Shown: positions 7,907 to 16,521 of the stretch, one piece after another
Numbering within the stretch: position 1 is the stretch's first letter
Layout: the number at the start of each line of letters is the position of its first letter
NCBI RefSeq assembly: GCF_002352765.1
Contig: NZ_KZ293963.1
Span: 1,696,368-1,760,367 of the forward strand
Length of the DNA stretch: 64,000 nucleotides
Reading direction: 5' to 3'
Source: Alteribacter populi
GTDB lineage: Bacteria; Bacillota; Bacilli; Bacillales; Salisediminibacteriaceae
Notes under the pieces: model-generated
What the model was told of the DNA's origin: nothing
The model's database searches: none
The model's input: only the letters and a program-made list of their open reading frames with translations
Made by a program: the position numbers and the translations under genes

Positions 7907-8932
7907 TTACGCCGTCACCTCTGATTGTTCTTTCAACCGTTCACCTACGTGTTCAATTAAGTTTACGACACGGCAGGAATATCCCCATTCATTATCATAC
8001 CAAGCAAGCACTTTTACTTGACGGTTATTCATGACCATTGTCGACTGCCCGTCAATGATGGAGGAATTTTCATTTCCATTAAAATCAACCGAAACAAGAG
8101 GATCATCAGTATATGAAAGGATACCTTTCAATTCATCTTCCGCTGCTTTTTTTAGTACATCGTTTACTTGTTCTACTGTTACGTCTGTATACAAATCAAC
8201 CACTAAATCGACTAGAGAGACGTTTGGAGTCGGAACACGAAGGGCCATTCCGTTCATCTTCCCTTCAAGCTCTGGTAAAACTTTCGCAAGGGCTTTTGCT
8301 GCTCCAGTCGTCGTTGGAATGATCGATTGACCACATGCGCGAGCTCTACGCAAATCTTTATGTGGATTATCAATATTTTTCTGGTCATTAGTGTAGGAGT
8401 GTACCGTAGTCATTAGCCCGGATTCAATACCAAATGCATCATTTAATACCTTCGCCACCGGTGCAAGACAATTTGTTGTACATGAGGCATTCGAAATAAT
8501 ATCATGTGCTTGCGGATCATAATCTTCTTCGTTTACACCATATACAATCGTAATATCTTCATCTTTCCCTGGTGCTGTAATGACAACTTTTTTTGCCCCC
8601 GCTTCAATGTGGTAAGTTGCTGTTTCTTTGGATTTAAACTTCCCTGTTGCTTCTACAACGATTTCTATACCTAAGTCCGCCCACGGTAATTCCAGTGGGT
8701 TTCGATTATTAAGTAAGTAAACTTTGGAACCGTTTACAACCAAGTGATCACCTTTTGCTTCCACTTCTCCCATAAATGGGCCGTGAACGGTATCATATTT
8801 AATTAAATGGGCTAGTGTTTCCGCTGGGTAGGAAGCATTAATAGCCACCACTTCTAAATTTGTGTCTAACACAGCTTTGCGAAAAACCATTCTGCCAATA
8901 CGGCCAAAACCATTGATTGCAATCGTCGTCAT
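7907..8932 (-). CDS. gapB: Glyceraldehyde-3-phosphate dehydrogenase, gluconeogenic type
   Basis: GapB runs the triose-phosphate step in the gluconeogenic direction, usually with NADP. The 341-residue protein starts at the ATG at 8932 behind GGAAGGAGT; the frame extends 6 codons further without a better site. The Rossmann motif INGFGRIGR lies at the N-terminus, and the catalytic cysteine is C151 in SNASCTTNCLAP. Position beside speD and coaE, and length near 340, match B. subtilis gapB rather than gapA. Two sites matching the CcpN operator lie just upstream, consistent with glucose repression of the gluconeogenic paralogue. Confidence 0.95.
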   Translation of the reverse strand: MTTIAINGFGRIGRMVFRKAVLDTNLEVVAINASYPAETLAHLIKYDTVHGPFMGEVEAKGDHLVVNGSKVYLLNNRNPLELPWADLGIEIVVEATGKFKSKETATYHIEAGAKKVVITAPGKDEDITIVYGVNEEDYDPQAHDIISNASCTTNCLAPVAKVLNDAFGIESGLMTTVHSYTNDQKNIDNPHKDLRRARACGQSIIPTTTGAAKALAKVLPELEGKMNGMALRVPTPNVSLVDLVVDLYTDVTVEQVNDVLKKAAEDELKGILSYTDDPLVSVDFNGNENSSIIDGQSTMVMNNRQVKVLAWYDNEWGYSCRVVNLIEHVGERLKEQSEVTA

Positions 8933-8955
8933 GAGAAAGACTCCTTCCACTTATA

Positions 8956-8999
8956 TGTGTTATACTATTAAAGGTTTAATTCAATTTTAGTATAACATA
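8956..8999. promoter_or_regulatory. Two inverted CcpN-type operators upstream of gapB
   Basis: TGTGTTATACT (8956-8966, plus strand) and TATGTTATACT (8989-8999, minus strand) each match all 11 positions of TRTGHYATAYW, the consensus I recall for the repressor CcpN. They face each other, 22 bp apart, between the gapB ribosome binding site and its upstream region, and include TATA-like -10 material. CcpN is known to repress gapB and pckA on glucose in B. subtilis. The regulator's presence in this organism is inferred. Confidence 0.65.
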
Positions 9000-9079
9000 T
9001 TTTATGCGAGTAGGTCGTAAATTTCGAATAATTTTTTTCAATTGTACGAATGTCTTGAGAGAAGAGAAGTTTAGTTAGG

Positions 9080-9363
9080 GATTGCTGAATAACTCTAGAA
9101 CTCAAATACAAAGGGTGCCGCTTCCATGGCTTCGCTTTCCGCAGGCAACGCTTCAGCCTCCTCATTCGCGAAAGGCGTGCTCATGTTGCTTTTCCTGCAG
9201 GAATCTCCGCCATTGCAGCAGCACCCTTGGCTCCCCCCATGTGTATCTCAAAATCAAGTGCAAGGCTTTTAGCAAAAGAAGAGTTATCTCCTTGCAGATT
9301 CTCTCCATGAGAAAGAGCATATCCTCTTGCCTTGTAGGCGTATGCTACTTATTCAGCAGCCTC
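9080..9363. mobile_element. MITE-like element, copy A (284 bp)
   Basis: This non-coding element begins GATTGCTGAATAAC and ends TTATTCAGCAGCCTC, so its ends are inverted repeats with core TGCTGAATAA. TAGTTAG occurs on both sides (9072-9078 and 9364-9370), consistent with a target duplication. Sub-terminal GGGTGCCGCT and AGCAGCACCC are also inverted, so the RNA or DNA could fold into a nested hairpin. Copies B (23765-24057) and C (61206-61493) are close relatives. It lies between gapB and coaE. Open frames inside lack ribosome binding sites and are not called. Confidence 0.75.
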
Positions 9364-9426
9364 TAGTTAGAATGCTTTTGTAGTTCAAAAAGCACACACT
9401 TTACGAAAACAGCCTTGAAAAAAAAG

Positions 9427-9472
9427 CTTCATTTAAAGAAGACGTCTGACTTAGCTAGTCAAGACGTCTTTA
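9427..9472 (-). terminator. Terminator overlapping the end of coaE
   Basis: On the minus strand AAGACGTCTTGACT pairs with AGTCAGACGTCTT around a short loop. It includes the coaE stop codon and is followed after about 15 nt by a run of T. Confidence 0.65.
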
Positions 9473-10058
9473 CTCCCCATTTTTGCAACACTTTCATTAC
9501 TTGTAGTTTTGTATTTGCGACAGAACCACTATTGTCAACAACAGCATCAACGAGATCCTGTTTGTCATCTAATGGCATTTGCGAACGGATTCGACTCATG
9601 GCCTCGTCTTCTGAAGATTGATCCCTTTGAATTAAACGTTCAAGCTGAGTTTGTTTATCCAAGTAAACAAGAAGAGACTTGTCCACTAAGTAGGTAAGTT
9701 CACTTTCAATTAAGAGAGGAATATCCAGAACGACATTTTTATAACCCTTCGCTAAAAAATCATCCCGCTGGCGTTTCATTTCAGTTCGTACGGCAGGATG
9801 AACAATACTGTTTAACAGCTTTCTTTTTTCCTCATTATTAAAAATAATAGCACCAAGTTTTTTCCGATGAATCGTTCGGTCTTCATTAGTTATTTCATTA
9901 CCAAATGCCTGGACAATTTTTTCATAAGCGTCTTGCTCGGGTTCTACGACCTCCCGAGCAATCACATCGGCATCCACTACAGGAATACCCCAACCTTGAA
10001 TCATGGCGGAAACGGTACTCTTCCCACTTGCAATCCCGCCTGTAAGCCCAATTATCAT
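9459..10058 (-). CDS. coaE: Dephospho-CoA kinase
   Basis: CoaE phosphorylates dephospho-CoA, the last step of coenzyme A synthesis. The 199-residue product opens MIIGLTGGIASGKSTV, the P-loop (GGIASGKST) expected at the extreme N-terminus. VVDADVIAREV and the LVYLDKQTQLERLIQRD lid region follow, as in the family. Its length is normal. It lies 19 bp downstream of ytaF, and the order polA-mutM-ytaF-coaE matches B. subtilis. The terminator hairpin uses the last codons of the gene. Confidence 0.97.
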   Translation of the reverse strand: MIIGLTGGIASGKSTVSAMIQGWGIPVVDADVIAREVVEPEQDAYEKIVQAFGNEITNEDRTIHRKKLGAIIFNNEEKRKLLNSIVHPAVRTEMKRQRDDFLAKGYKNVVLDIPLLIESELTYLVDKSLLVYLDKQTQLERLIQRDQSSEDEAMSRIRSQMPLDDKQDLVDAVVDNSGSVANTKLQVMKVLQKWGVKTS

Positions 10059-10077
10059 CGGCAGTTCACCTGCTCTC

Positions 10078-10716
10078 TTATATTTTCCAGATTCCTAACA
10101 AGATGAGTACGGCTCCAGGAATAAATGAAAATCGTTTCATCCACTTCGTATCAGAAAATACAAAGCCGCTTTTCATACCTAACGTTAAACATAAAGCACA
10201 CATTAAGGCTACACTTACAGCCATATAAAGAGGTGAAAATCCAATAAGGGCCGCTCCTATCCCCGCACCAAACGCATCAAGCGATAAAGCAACACCTAAG
10301 AGAAACGCTTCTCTTCCGGTAATGGTCCCTGAGTTATCTAAGTCAGCCACCATCGGCTTTCTTAGTACGCGAATGACAATCCCTAGTTTCTTAATTTCAA
10401 AATTGAATATCAGTTCCCGTTCTTCCTTTGATTTCTTATCTTTTTTCGCAGGATGATAAATTTGATACAGCGCCCACGCTCCGATCAAAATAAGAATTAA
10501 GCCTCCGATAGATTCTGCTACATTCGGACTCATCACACTGGCAATACCTGCACCCACCGACATCGCAACAAGAATAGATGTAGCTGAACATAAAGCGATA
10601 AAACATAAAGAGCGAAACGGCAGTTTCATTTTTCGAAGCCCGTATGTTAGACCTACACCGAAACTGTCTAAACTTACGGCAAAGGCTAATAGCAATAAGG
10701 AGAATAACTCCACCAT
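10078..10716 (-). CDS. ytaF: Sporulation membrane protein YtaF (MntP/DUF204-like)
   Basis: This is a 212-residue integral membrane protein made of two similar halves. SLDSFGVGLTYG near residue 15 recurs as SLDAFGAGIGAALIG near residue 145, the duplicated motif seen in the manganese exporter MntP family. YtaF is the sporulation-linked branch found in spore formers; its substrate is not established. The central loop (residues 88-130) is charged, with KKDKKSKEERE and a DLDNSGTITG sequence reminiscent of a Ca-binding loop. The ATG follows GGAAAGGAGC. It sits between mutM and coaE. Confidence 0.88.
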   Translation of the reverse strand: MVELFSLLLLAFAVSLDSFGVGLTYGLRKMKLPFRSLCFIALCSATSILVAMSVGAGIASVMSPNVAESIGGLILILIGAWALYQIYHPAKKDKKSKEERELIFNFEIKKLGIVIRVLRKPMVADLDNSGTITGREAFLLGVALSLDAFGAGIGAALIGFSPLYMAVSVALMCALCLTLGMKSGFVFSDTKWMKRFSFIPGAVLILLGIWKI

Positions 10717-10879
10717 TGGTATGCGCTCCTTTCCTCAACCATCGATATGATAGTATATGGCATGAGCCCATCCAATGTACGAAGGAATTTTTCAATCTAA
10801 AAAAGATAGTTGTTTTCATGAAGTTTGTTGCGTTTCCCTTCGTTACGAAACATACGTGATTAGTAAATTTCTAATACCG

Positions 10880-11710
10880 TTACAAAAGCGGCTGACAGTT
10901 GGGACATGTGTGAGTGCCTCTTCCCCCTACCACGGTGCGTATAATTTCATTACCACACTGCTTACATTCATCCCCGCTTCTTCCATACACGAAGAGTTGT
11001 TGTTGAAACATCCCCATTTCTCCTTGTCCATTCACATAGGATTTAATTGAGGATCCTCCTTGTTCAACAGCCCCCTTCAACGTTTTCACGATGCTGCCGT
11101 GAAGCTTAACGGCTTCTTCTTCTGATAACGAGTCTGCCCGACGTTCAGGGTGAATACCGGCTAAAAACAGAGCTTCATCAACGTAGATGTTGCCAAGACC
11201 TGCTAGGATCGTTTGGTCCAGTAGGGCCGGTTTAACCTTCCTTGTCGTACGCTTCAATTTTTGCATAAGGTGAAAAGGAGTGAACGCTTCAGTAAATGGC
11301 TCTACACCTAACTGAGAGAGGGGGAGGCTTTTGAGCTCCTCTCCTCTTGGGAACAGGTGCATCGTTCCGAATTTCCGAACGTCGCGATACCTTAACTCTT
11401 CATCTCCAACGAGCTGAAAAAGGACGTGTGTATGTTTATCAATTTCTTCGCCTGATTGGAACAATCCGTAACGTCCTTCCATCCTCAAATGTGAAACGAG
11501 AGTCCATGAATCTAAATATAACAATAAAAACTTTCCTCTTCGGCCGATGGACTGAAACGTCTCCCCTTTGAGTAAGTCTGCAAAAGCATTCGCATCATCA
11601 GGACGCTTAATCATTTTTGGCCAACGTACATCGACTTGTTCAATCGTTTTACCAACGATGAGTTGTTCGAGTGTTCGTTTGACTGTTTCTACTTCTGGCA
11701 ATTCAGGCAT
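10880..11710 (-). CDS. mutM: Formamidopyrimidine-DNA glycosylase
   Basis: MutM (Fpg) removes 8-oxoguanine and formamidopyrimidines and nicks the abasic site. The N-terminus MPELPEVET carries the catalytic P2 and E3. RGKFLLLYL holds the conserved DNA-contacting lysine. The C-terminal zinc finger has C249, C252, C269 and C272. At 276 residues it is full length. It lies 28 bp after polA on the same strand, so base-excision repair and gap filling are probably co-transcribed, as in B. subtilis. Confidence 0.97.
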   Translation of the reverse strand: MPELPEVETVKRTLEQLIVGKTIEQVDVRWPKMIKRPDDANAFADLLKGETFQSIGRRGKFLLLYLDSWTLVSHLRMEGRYGLFQSGEEIDKHTHVLFQLVGDEELRYRDVRKFGTMHLFPRGEELKSLPLSQLGVEPFTEAFTPFHLMQKLKRTTRKVKPALLDQTILAGLGNIYVDEALFLAGIHPERRADSLSEEEAVKLHGSIVKTLKGAVEQGGSSIKSYVNGQGEMGMFQQQLFVYGRSGDECKQCGNEIIRTVVGGRGTHTCPNCQPLL

Positions 11711-11738
11711 ATGACTTCATCCTTTTTTGCATTTCTAA

Positions 11739-14366
11739 TTATTTCGCATCGTACCATGTGTCTCCGTAGGATACGTCCACTTTTAACGGCACGTCAAGAG
11801 ATATAGCACTTTCCATCACTTCAGGTACGAGAGCCTTCATCGTCTCAACTTCTTCTGGAACAACTTCAAAAATCAACTCATCGTGTACTTGTAAAAGAAG
11901 CGTCGATTTAAGTTCTTTTTCTACCATTCGCTCAGCAATATCGACCATCGCTTTTTTGATGACGTCAGCAGCACTACCCTGGATGGGGGTATTCATGGCC
12001 GTACGTTCTGCAAAACTACGCTGGTTAAAGTTACGGCTTGTAATTTCCGGTAGATAACGTCTACGATTTAACATCGTTGTTACAAACCCTTTCTCACGTG
12101 CCTCGTCGATGATGTTATCCATATAATCCTTAACACCAGGGAAACTTTCAAAGTAGCGTTCAATAAAACCTTTCGCTTCTTTTCTTGTAATCCCTAAACT
12201 TTGAGATAACCCGTAATCACTAATCCCATAAACAATGCCAAAGTTTACAGCTTTGGCAGTTCGCCGCATGTTGCTCGTCACTTCTTCTCGCTCTACATGA
12301 AACACATCCATAGCAGTTTTCGTGTGTATATCCATATCCCCTCGGAAAGCTTCAATTAACTGATCATCTTGACAGATATGTGCTAACACTCTTAGTTCAA
12401 TCTGCGAGTAGTCAGCTGCAAATATAACAGCACCTTCTCGTTCCGGAACAAAAGCATGCCGGATTTTCCGTCCTTCTTCAAGTCGGATCGGAATGTTTTG
12501 CAGGTTCGGTTCTGTCGAGCTTAATCGGCCGGTTTGTGTTAACGACTGATTAAAAATCGTGTGAATTTTCCCTGTCTTTTTGTGAATGACTTTTAAGAGA
12601 CCTTCAATGTAAGTCGAATTGAGTTTACCGAGCTGGCGGTAAAGAAGAATTTTTTCCACGACTTCATGCTGGTCCTGAAGTTTTTCGAGAACATCTGCTG
12701 AAGTAGAGTAGCCGGTTTTTGTCTTTTTTACGACAGGCAAGTTCAGCTTTTCAAACAACACTTCACCTAGCTGTTTTGGCGAGTTGATATTAAATTTCAT
12801 TCCTGCAAGTTCATGGATTATACTTTCGATTTCTGCTAATTTTTTTTCAAGTTCAGACCCCATGTTTTGAAGTTCCTCTTTATCAATAGAAACACCGTGC
12901 ATTTCCATTCTTCCTAAAATGACGGATAATGGCATTTCCAGATTATAAAAGAGTTCTTTTTGTTCATTGTCTGCAAGTTCCTGATCTAATTCTTCACGTA
13001 AAGCTAAAATAGCAGCTGCTTTCCGGCATATGTGCTGCGCAAGTGTATCATCTTCTGGTATTTTACGCTTTTTTCCTTTTCCATACACATCTTCATCATG
13101 TTGGACGAGTAAACTGTTTTTTCTGCGGGAGATATCACTTATATCATGCGAACCAGAAGCAGGATCAATAAGGTAGGAGGCTATTTGCACATCGAAAGCT
13201 ACACCATTAAGCGTAACATTTTCCCAACCAAGCCCTACAACCGCTCGTTTTGCATCAAAAATAAATTTTTCGCTTTCTTTATTTTTAGCCCACTCAGAAA
13301 AAACTTTACTATTTAAAGCTACGTCAGTTGGAATAAAGTAAGTTCCTGATTTATTGGCAACAGACACGCCTAGGATATTACCTTGATGATAATTTTCCTC
13401 TAATACTTCAACAACTAACGATGACGGAGAATCAAGCATTTCCTTTGTGACCTCGGATACGTATGTAATATCCAAATCCTCGATATCCACCTCTTCTGCT
13501 TCGCGGTCTCCATCGACCTTGTTTAAAAGGGAGTTAAACTCAAGTTCTTTGAATAAGGAAACAAGTTTTTCTTTTTTGTGTTCTCCGACAACGGCATCTT
13601 CATAAGAAGCCTCTACAGGTGCGTCGCACATAATCGTAGCCAGCTCTTTACTCATCAATGCTTGTTCCTTATTAGCTTCGAGCTTCTCTTTGAGTTTTTT
13701 ACCCGAAACCTGATCTAATCCGTCATAAACGCCTTCTACCGTTTTATGCACCTTCAATAATTTGAGCGCCGTTTTTTCTCCGACTCCCGGTACACCTGGG
13801 ATGTTATCTGAGCTATCTCCCATGAGCCCTTTCATGTCAATAATTTGCATCGGTTTAATACCGTATTTTTCATTAATTAGTTTTATGTCGTATGTATCTA
13901 AATTTGTAATTCCTTTTTTCATCATCGCGACATGAATATTATCATCGACTAGCTGAAGTAAGTCTTTATCTCCAGAGTAAATCTTGACGTCCCAGTTTTC
14001 TTTTGAAGCTTTTTTTGACAGCGTCCCGATAATATCGTCTGCTTCATAATTATTAATTTCGTAATGTTTAATGTTAAAAGCATCAAGGAGCTCCCTCATA
14101 TAAGGAAGCTGTTCTGAAAGCTCAGGGGGTGTTTTCTCACGCTTTCCTTTATAATCTTTAAAAGTCTCGTGACGAAATGTTGTCTTTCCCGCGTCAAATG
14201 CTACTAACATGTGAGAAGGTTTTTCTTCTTCTAATATTTTCAATATCATTGTCGTAAAGCCATATATTGCATTTGTATAAATGCCTTTTTCTGTATTTAA
14301 CAACGGCAAAGCAAAGAATGCGCGATAAGCTACACTGTTTCCATCTACAAGAACAAGTTTGTTCAA
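11739..14366 (-). CDS. polA: DNA polymerase I
   Basis: PolA fills repair gaps and removes primers. I place the start at TTG 14366, 8 nt after GAGG, giving 875 residues beginning MNKLVLVDGNSVAYRAFFALPLL; a GTG at 14375 is possible but overlaps the ribosome binding site. Residues 1-290 form the 5'-3' exonuclease (FDAGKTTFRH, YEADDIIGTL, GLMGDSSDNIPGVPGVG). The middle domain reads SLVVEVLEEN where an active proofreading domain has DxE, so 3'-5' exonuclease activity is probably lost, as in B. subtilis. Polymerase motifs DYSQIELR, RRTAKAVNFGIVYG and QVHDELIFE are intact. mutM follows. Confidence 0.97.
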   Translation of the reverse strand: MNKLVLVDGNSVAYRAFFALPLLNTEKGIYTNAIYGFTTMILKILEEEKPSHMLVAFDAGKTTFRHETFKDYKGKREKTPPELSEQLPYMRELLDAFNIKHYEINNYEADDIIGTLSKKASKENWDVKIYSGDKDLLQLVDDNIHVAMMKKGITNLDTYDIKLINEKYGIKPMQIIDMKGLMGDSSDNIPGVPGVGEKTALKLLKVHKTVEGVYDGLDQVSGKKLKEKLEANKEQALMSKELATIMCDAPVEASYEDAVVGEHKKEKLVSLFKELEFNSLLNKVDGDREAEEVDIEDLDITYVSEVTKEMLDSPSSLVVEVLEENYHQGNILGVSVANKSGTYFIPTDVALNSKVFSEWAKNKESEKFIFDAKRAVVGLGWENVTLNGVAFDVQIASYLIDPASGSHDISDISRRKNSLLVQHDEDVYGKGKKRKIPEDDTLAQHICRKAAAILALREELDQELADNEQKELFYNLEMPLSVILGRMEMHGVSIDKEELQNMGSELEKKLAEIESIIHELAGMKFNINSPKQLGEVLFEKLNLPVVKKTKTGYSTSADVLEKLQDQHEVVEKILLYRQLGKLNSTYIEGLLKVIHKKTGKIHTIFNQSLTQTGRLSSTEPNLQNIPIRLEEGRKIRHAFVPEREGAVIFAADYSQIELRVLAHICQDDQLIEAFRGDMDIHTKTAMDVFHVEREEVTSNMRRTAKAVNFGIVYGISDYGLSQSLGITRKEAKGFIERYFESFPGVKDYMDNIIDEAREKGFVTTMLNRRRYLPEITSRNFNQRSFAERTAMNTPIQGSAADVIKKAMVDIAERMVEKELKSTLLLQVHDELIFEVVPEEVETMKALVPEVMESAISLDVPLKVDVSYGDTWYDAK

Positions 14367-14555
14367 GTTCAACACCTCAATTTATAATGATATGCTTATT
14401 TTATCAAAGTTCGAGTAGGATACAAACCATATGACAACCGTCTATTTATAAAAAGGCCAATCAAGAAAAGCTCAAGGCGCCCGTGTACCCGACGACATGC
14501 AAATGTTCTGTCCGATAAAAAATGCTTTTTACTTTTAATCGCGCAGGTTATTTGA

Positions 14556-14608
14556 CACGAGACGTTCGCGCGTGAAGCTAGACACAGAAACGTAGATTTT
14601 TATGTTTT
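14556..14608. repeat. AGCTAGACAC repeat, copy 2
   Basis: This segment contains GAAGCTAGACACAGAAACG and matches 5524-5576. The 367-bp gap between phoR and polA (14367-14733) holds this repeat, the short post-terminator repeat and the phoR terminator, but no gene. Confidence 0.5.
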
Positions 14609-14620
14609 CTTAACTCTTTA

Positions 14621-14677
14621 CCTTAGTTGCGCTTATACTTTATTCCTTTAGAGAAGTTAAATTTTCTTAAAGTAAAA
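14621..14677. repeat. Short post-terminator repeat, copy 2
   Basis: CCTTAGTTGCGCTTATACTT, then TTTAGAGAAGTTAAA and TTTCTTAAAGTA, closely match 56707-56769 and more loosely 1356-1406. It overlaps the T run of the phoR terminator. Confidence 0.55.
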
Positions 14678-14709
14678 AAGGACCGAAAGCTACATGTAGC
14701 TTTCGGTCA
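14672..14709 (-). terminator. Terminator of phoPR
   Basis: The perfect palindrome GACCGAAAGCTACATG/CATGTAGCTTTCGGTC (14681-14708) is followed by CTTTTTTAC on the minus strand. It closes the phoP-phoR operon. Confidence 0.9.
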
Positions 14710-14733
14710 ATTAAGAGGGTATACAGCATAGTA

Positions 14734-16521
14734 TTAGCTATCATTTTTTTCTTCGTGTAGCTTGTCTTTATAGAACGTTAACATAAAGATTGTCCCTTTA
14801 TTCACTTCGCTTGAAACATCAACTTTAGCTTTATGGGCTTCAGCTAAGTGCTTCACAATAGCCAAGCCTAAACCTGTGCCCCCTGAATTTCTTGATCTTG
14901 CTCTGTCAACACGGTAAAAGCGCTCAAACACTCTTGGCAGTTCTTTTTTGTTCATACCGATTCCAGTGTCTTCTACTTCTACTACTACAGTCTCTGTTTG
15001 CTCTCTGACCCGTACGGTTACAACACCATCTTCGGGTGTATACGCGATTGCATTATTCATCAGGTTAATGATAATTTGCTTAAGGCGGAGAGGGTCCCCT
15101 TCAATGAATGGCGTCCCTGTGATTTTCACCTTTAAATCAATGTTCTTCTTTCTGGCTGGTTCCTCTAACATAACTTTTACATCCTCGATCATTTCTTCTA
15201 AATCGACCTTCTGCCAGTTTAATTGAAACTGGCTATCCTCAATTTTGGATAGTTCGAGAAGATCATAAATCAAACTTTCCAATCGATCAGACTCTTTTGA
15301 AATAATCGTAATAAATTTTTTACTTAGTTCCTTATCTTCAATAGCTCCTGACAGTAACGTTTCTGTAAAACCTTTCAGTGAAGTCACCGGGGTTTTTAGT
15401 TCATGTGAAACATTGGCTACAAAGTCTTTCCTTGCTTTTTCAAGTTTTTTTAATTCAGTAATATCGTGAAATACGAGAACGATACCTTTGAGCCTGTCAT
15501 TATTTCCGATAATAGGAGCACCGTAGACGTCAACGTGCCTTAATTCAATACGAATCGGCAATTCCAGCTGGCGACGTTTTCCTTTTTCAGTCAAGAAGAT
15601 TTCCTGAACAAGTTTAATAATCTGTTTATGTTTAATCGCTTTATAGTACAGTTTATGAAGCCACTCGTTCGTATCTTCTTGGAAAATATCCTTACATGAA
15701 CGATTTGCAAGCGTTATATCACCCTTGGCATTGATCAACAACAATCCACTGCCCATATTTTCGATTAACGTTTCTAAATGCTCTTGTTGCATTTGGTATG
15801 TTTTCGTAATTTGTCCGAGATTTTCTGCTAACACATTTAATGAACGGTTCAAATTTCCCGTCTCATTTGCTTCTCCTTCATACGTTCGTGCTTTAAAATC
15901 CCCTTGAGCCAGCTGATTCGCAACCCGGGTCGCTTCTTCAATTGGCACAATCATCTGGTTAGTAATTTTCGACGTAAGTGCGAAAATTACTAGAAAAGCG
16001 ACTGAAAAGCTCATAAATAAGAAAACCCAAATATCTCGGTAAATGCGATTGAGTTCATCAAGGGCTAATGCTAATCTCAAATAGCCAACCGTTTCACCTT
16101 CATCCTCTAACTGCACCGTATAGTAAAGAAGCTCTTCTCCAACCGTATTGCTATAGCGCATTTCTTTGCCTCTTCCAGACCTGACTGCTTCTTCAATTTC
16201 AGGACGACTGCTGTAATCCTTCGTATGATCAGGCTCGACATCGGATTCTGCAACTACTTGCTGATCGGCTGAAAGTAATGTAATACGTACATCTAGTTGG
16301 TCTGCTAACGTAGACACAATTTGTTGGATTTTACCTTCATCGTCCAAACCCGCTTGATAGACATTAAAAGCAACTACGTCAGCTTCTTTTTCGATACGAT
16401 CCGTCATTTGCTCGAAATAAAATTCCTTAAATAAAGGGCCGAGCAGAGCTCCTAAGCTTGCCAATACAAGAAACACAACGAGCGTTAAAGGGAGAAGGAT
16501 CTTGGCCCGGTAGCTATTCAT
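14734..16521 (-). CDS. phoR: Sensor histidine kinase PhoR
   Basis: PhoR senses phosphate limitation, linked in Bacillus to wall teichoic acid intermediates, and phosphorylates PhoP. The 595-residue protein has two membrane helices (about 8-30 and 163-184) around an extracytoplasmic sensor domain. HAMP, a PAS domain (about 245-355), a HisKA domain with H373 in NVSHELKTP and an ATPase domain (NLMNNAIAYTP, DTGIGM, GGTGLGLAIVK) follow. Order and size match B. subtilis PhoR (579). It overlaps the phoP stop by 8 nt, so translation is probably coupled. Confidence 0.95.
   Translation of the reverse strand: MNSYRAKILLPLTLVVFLVLASLGALLGPLFKEFYFEQMTDRIEKEADVVAFNVYQAGLDDEGKIQQIVSTLADQLDVRITLLSADQQVVAESDVEPDHTKDYSSRPEIEEAVRSGRGKEMRYSNTVGEELLYYTVQLEDEGETVGYLRLALALDELNRIYRDIWVFLFMSFSVAFLVIFALTSKITNQMIVPIEEATRVANQLAQGDFKARTYEGEANETGNLNRSLNVLAENLGQITKTYQMQQEHLETLIENMGSGLLLINAKGDITLANRSCKDIFQEDTNEWLHKLYYKAIKHKQIIKLVQEIFLTEKGKRRQLELPIRIELRHVDVYGAPIIGNNDRLKGIVLVFHDITELKKLEKARKDFVANVSHELKTPVTSLKGFTETLLSGAIEDKELSKKFITIISKESDRLESLIYDLLELSKIEDSQFQLNWQKVDLEEMIEDVKVMLEEPARKKNIDLKVKITGTPFIEGDPLRLKQIIINLMNNAIAYTPEDGVVTVRVREQTETVVVEVEDTGIGMNKKELPRVFERFYRVDRARSRNSGGTGLGLAIVKHLAEAHKAKVDVSSEVNKGTIFMLTFYKDKLHEEKNDS

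Noticed and set aside
9082..9366. Open frame of 94 codons, with similar ones at 23804-24004 and 61156-61425
   Set aside because: They lie within the three MITE-like copies, lack ribosome binding sites and are not kept in frame between copies.
11739..14366. Defective DNA polymerase I because the proofreading residues are missing
   Set aside because: Loss of the 3'-5' exonuclease residues is normal in Bacillus PolA; polymerase and 5' nuclease motifs are intact.
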